From an uncultured Clostridia bacterium (lineage in GTDB: Bacteria > Bacillota > Clostridia > Oscillospirales > Acutalibacteraceae): a stretch of DNA of 14,856 bases. Shown piece by piece: positions 12,787 to 14,856 of the stretch. The notes beneath the pieces are model-generated. The model saw nothing but the letters and a program-made list of their open reading frames with translations. It had not been told where the DNA came from and made no database searches. The first letter of the stretch is position 1, and each line of letters starts with the position of its first letter. The translations under genes and the position numbers were made by a program. The stretch covers positions 1 through 14,856 of the forward strand of contig CALEII010000036.1 in assembly GCA_937876205.1 (NCBI GenBank). Reading direction: 5' to 3'.

Positions 12787-14424
12787 ATGCAAGCTATCGT
12801 CAAATTTTTCTTTACAATTTTCACAACTGTTTCAATTTTTTGTTCAAATCTGTTGTTTCCTGCAACGGTTTATCCTGAAAGTGAGAATTTTGATTTTTCC
12901 TTTCTTGAATACCCGGATGAGGCGATAATCACTCTCGAAGAGGCGGGACTTACTGAGCAGGAGCTTGTAGGCAGAGCCTCGGCTCAACTGCCCGAATACG
13001 TACAGTCCGGCGGATATGATGACATAAACGGTATAACGATATCGCCTTATTACACTGCAAAGGTGAGCGGAGAGGAAATCCCCGTTTATGCCTCGGTGGT
13101 TTTTATACGTGTTGATGATACAGGCACGCTACATTCATTCTCCGAAATTTATGTTGATTCAAGCAAAGATTTTTCATTCAATATCGAGATAACAGGTGCT
13201 GATGTGGCACTTAAAAATGCTGTTGTTCTGCCTGAATCACACGGCGTAAAGGCACAGTGTATAGACAACACCGTAACCGCATCCATCAACAAAACAGGCA
13301 TCTATACCTTCCTTTTCAACGATGCAAACCAATATTACGGCTACACCCTTACAGTGCGTGAAAAGGTTGATGAAGATAAAGAAATTGCAGAATATATAGA
13401 GCAATACGGAGAGGATAATGTCTGGGTTATTGATAAAGGTGTGTATCAATACGACTACGTCAACATTGTTTCACACAATAATCTGGTAATTTATCTCCGT
13501 GAAGGTGCTTATGTGACTGCAAACCATCTTTATGATATTGATTGTGCAGAGGACGAAAATAAATATTTTGAACCCACTGCACCGATGGATAATGCTATAG
13601 GACTTACAAGGTATCCGTTTATTAATTTTTACAACTGCAACAACATAACCCTTGCAGGCAGGGGTGTAATAGATATGACCCGTCTCGACAGACGAGAGAG
13701 AAGAGGTGTTGTTTTTACCAACTGCAATAACGTAAATATCAGTGATGTAAAAATTATAAACTCTCCCGAATGGTCGTTTATCTCCTATTGTTGCACTGAT
13801 GTCAGCATCGACAATGTAGATATCATCGGCAACCGTGGCAACTGCGACGGCTTTGCAATCTGCAACAGCCACAACGTAACCGTTGATAACTGCTTTGCAA
13901 GAGTGGCAGACGACACCTTTGAGGTAAAGGCTCTCGGCGGTACAATGGACAGCAGAAACATCACATTCACAAACTGTATTGCCTGGGGCGGCTATGCAAG
14001 ATGCTTTGGCATTACGGGTGAAGTCAACAAGAAGATTTCCGATGTGACATTCCGTGACTGTGCTGTAATTTATCGTGACGGTATATGGGATAACGACAGA
14101 ATCGGTTCGCTTGTTGTTGTAGCAGAGCAGACAGAAGGCAGTATAGACGGAGTTCTTTTTGAAAATATTGAAATATTCCGTGATGAAGGCAGACCGATTC
14201 TCGTGAAAATCTATGATGAAGAAGCAGAAAATTTTGAGATTAAAAACGTAGTATTCAGAAATGTTTCTTACACTTCATATATGAAACCGAAAATCGCAGG
14301 CACAGACAGCAACACAAACACAGTTCAAGTAGAGCTTGAGGATATAACCGTTTGCGGAAAGAAACAGCCATTCCCGAAAAAAATGTTCAATATCGGTAAG
14401 TATTGTGAGGTAACTTCGGATTAG
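12787..14424 (+). CDS. Secreted right-handed beta-helix protein, GH28/GH49-like
   Basis: 545 residues behind AGGAGG (12774-12779). A signal peptide covers about residues 1-28. An N-terminal beta-rich domain (about 30-190) precedes a parallel beta-helix made of repeated turns such as NCNNITL, NCNNVNISDV, NSHNVTVDNC and SRNITFTNC (about 270-500). Relative to polygalacturonases (GH28), the NCDG at 352-355 and the DD at 375-376 lie where the family has NTDG and DD. The histidine motif GHG is not seen (FGITG occupies that place), nor is RIK. It is therefore a GH28-clan or GH49-like enzyme, or a binding protein with that fold; the substrate, probably a polysaccharide, is not known. A transporter gene follows under a sister promoter. 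Confidence 0.78.
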   Translation: MQAIVKFFFTIFTTVSIFCSNLLFPATVYPESENFDFSFLEYPDEAIITLEEAGLTEQELVGRASAQLPEYVQSGGYDDINGITISPYYTAKVSGEEIPVYASVVFIRVDDTGTLHSFSEIYVDSSKDFSFNIEITGADVALKNAVVLPESHGVKAQCIDNTVTASINKTGIYTFLFNDANQYYGYTLTVREKVDEDKEIAEYIEQYGEDNVWVIDKGVYQYDYVNIVSHNNLVIYLREGAYVTANHLYDIDCAEDENKYFEPTAPMDNAIGLTRYPFINFYNCNNITLAGRGVIDMTRLDRRERRGVVFTNCNNVNISDVKIINSPEWSFISYCCTDVSIDNVDIIGNRGNCDGFAICNSHNVTVDNCFARVADDTFEVKALGGTMDSRNITFTNCIAWGGYARCFGITGEVNKKISDVTFRDCAVIYRDGIWDNDRIGSLVVVAEQTEGSIDGVLFENIEIFRDEGRPILVKIYDEEAENFEIKNVVFRNVSYTSYMKPKIAGTDSNTNTVQVELEDITVCGKKQPFPKKMFNIGKYCEVTSD

Positions 14425-14437
14425 TGTTTGTTTTTAA

Positions 14438-14464
14438 TCAGTTCTTGAACTGAGATTATTTTTT
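14438..14464 (+). terminator. Terminator of the beta-helix protein gene
   Basis: TCAGTTC (14438-14444), loop TT, GAACTGA (14447-14453), then GATTATTTTTT. Short stem, good T run, 13 bases after the stop. Confidence 0.7.
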
Positions 14465-14533
14465 CTTTCTAAATTTGTTTATCATTTAAAAATTTATAAT
14501 TTTGATAAAAACAAGCTGTAATCATTAAAAATC

Positions 14534-14564
14534 AAGGACTTCAATAGAAGTCCTTAATTTTTTT
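14534..14564 (+). terminator. Terminator palindrome of repeat copy 4
   Basis: AAGGACTTC (14534-14542), loop AATA, GAAGTCCTT (14547-14555), then AATTTTTTT. The arms equal those of the palindrome split by the mobile element at 3905 and 12469. Confidence 0.8.
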
Positions 14565-14702
14565 ATCCAAGCCGACAGGCTTGGTATATCATCACACGAA
14601 GTGTGCATTTCTGTCGGCTTGATGATATACAAAGCTTTGTTTTGATGATATGCAATTCCTTGCGGAATTGATGATATACAATGCTTCGCATTGATTTTTT
14701 TT
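14565..14702 (+). repeat. Hairpin array C (repeat copy 4)
   Basis: Stems CCAAGCC-GACA-GGCTTGG (14567-14584), CACAC-GAA-GTGTG, ACAAAGCTTTGT, CAATTCC-TTGC-GGAATTG and AATGC-TTC-GCATT. Linkers are TATATCATC before and GATGATATAC after the turning point CTGTCGGCTTG (14611-14621), which complements CAAGCCGACAG (14568-14578). It is the shortest array: one hairpin lies inside the X/X'' pair. A full left module is not seen. Confidence 0.8.
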
Positions 14703-14769
14703 GACACCCGCACCCGATTGTAATTATTGCTTATATGTGATATAATCAGTCCGACAAATAAGAATTTGC
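14703..14769 (+). promoter_or_regulatory. Repeat-borne promoter of the MFS transporter gene
   Basis: TTGTAA (14718-14723), 17-bp spacer, TATAAT (14741-14746). The block GACACCCGCACCCGATTGTAA equals 931-950, and the transcript start carries CAAATAAGAATTTG as in copy 1. Confidence 0.8.
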
Positions 14770-14780
14770 GGAGATGTATT

Positions 14781-14856
14781 ATGACAAGCTTTCTTTTAAT
14801 TGTTATTTATATTGCTTTTATAGGGCTCGGAGTTCCCGATTCGCTTATCGGCTCTG
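14781..14856 (+). CDS. MFS transporter, N-terminal fragment cut by the window edge
   Basis: ATG 14781 behind GGAG (14770-14773); 25 codons are visible. The peptide is a hydrophobic first transmembrane segment (TSFLLIVIYIAFIGLG) followed by VPDSLIGS. GxPDSLxGSAWP after helix 1 is characteristic of a clostridial branch of sugar-type major facilitator proteins, which supports the call. It probably imports small solutes; the specificity is not visible. Next to a secreted carbohydrate-active protein under a nearly identical promoter, a role in sugar uptake is a reasonable guess. Confidence 0.7.
   Translation, partial: MTSFLLIVIYIAFIGLGVPDSLIGS

Noticed and set aside
13471..13872. 133-residue minus-strand frame
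   Set aside because: Antisense shadow of the repetitive beta-helix gene.

Overview
The window reads as a chromosomal segment of a low-GC Firmicute, most likely a gut Clostridia (Oscillospirales/Ruminococcaceae-like). This is inferred from A/T-rich codon use, strong AGGAGG ribosome binding sites, BspA-like surface proteins and typical clostridial element genes (TnpV, TnpW, DUF6809). No rRNA or marker gene is present to fix the species.

Host backbone, 1-3913 and 12469-14856. In order: the 3' part of an LCM-type methyltransferase (3-734), a small P-loop kinase-like gene (1007-1519), a secreted cysteine-rich BspA-like surface protein (2113-3822) behind a structured leader with an attenuator-like terminator, a secreted beta-helix glycosidase-like protein (12787-14424), and the first 25 codons of an MFS transporter (14781 onward). 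The spaces between these genes hold copies of one modular interspersed repeat. It consists of a left module, a terminator-like palindrome, an array of small hairpins joined by a fixed linker, and a right module carrying a TTGTAA-17-TATAAT promoter that feeds the next gene.

Mobile element, about 3914-12468 (8.55 kb). Its two ends interrupt one of these host repeats. Removing the segment between the two GA dinucleotides (3914-3915 and 12467-12468) restores a perfect palindrome that matches the repeat family. GA crossover, TnpV, TnpW and a large serine recombinase all point to a Tn4451/TnpX-type integrative element. There is no relaxase or conjugation gene. Gene order is DUF6809 and tnpV at the left, a defence-like cargo in the middle, a 1.2-kb non-coding leader, then a TnpW-like gene and the recombinase.

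Cargo. A leftward rloA-rloB pair (AAA ATPase plus RloB, the AbiL type of abortive-infection pair) is divergent from a rightward unit. That unit is a strong promoter, a roughly 190-nt highly structured RNA ending in a UUCG-loop terminator, a 25-codon ORF with a perfect Shine-Dalgarno, and an Mrr-type endonuclease gene one frame away. The short ORF runs into the endonuclease frame across an A AAA AAG slippery site inside an A8 tract. Expression of the nuclease therefore appears gated twice, by terminator read-through and by a -1 frame change. RloAB, structured RNA and frameshifted Mrr nuclease on one mobile element form the most promising candidate for an undescribed system.

The second standout is the host repeat family. 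In four copies a first arm (X) can pair with a near copy or a distant copy of its complement, and the pairing is kept although the sequence of X differs in every copy.
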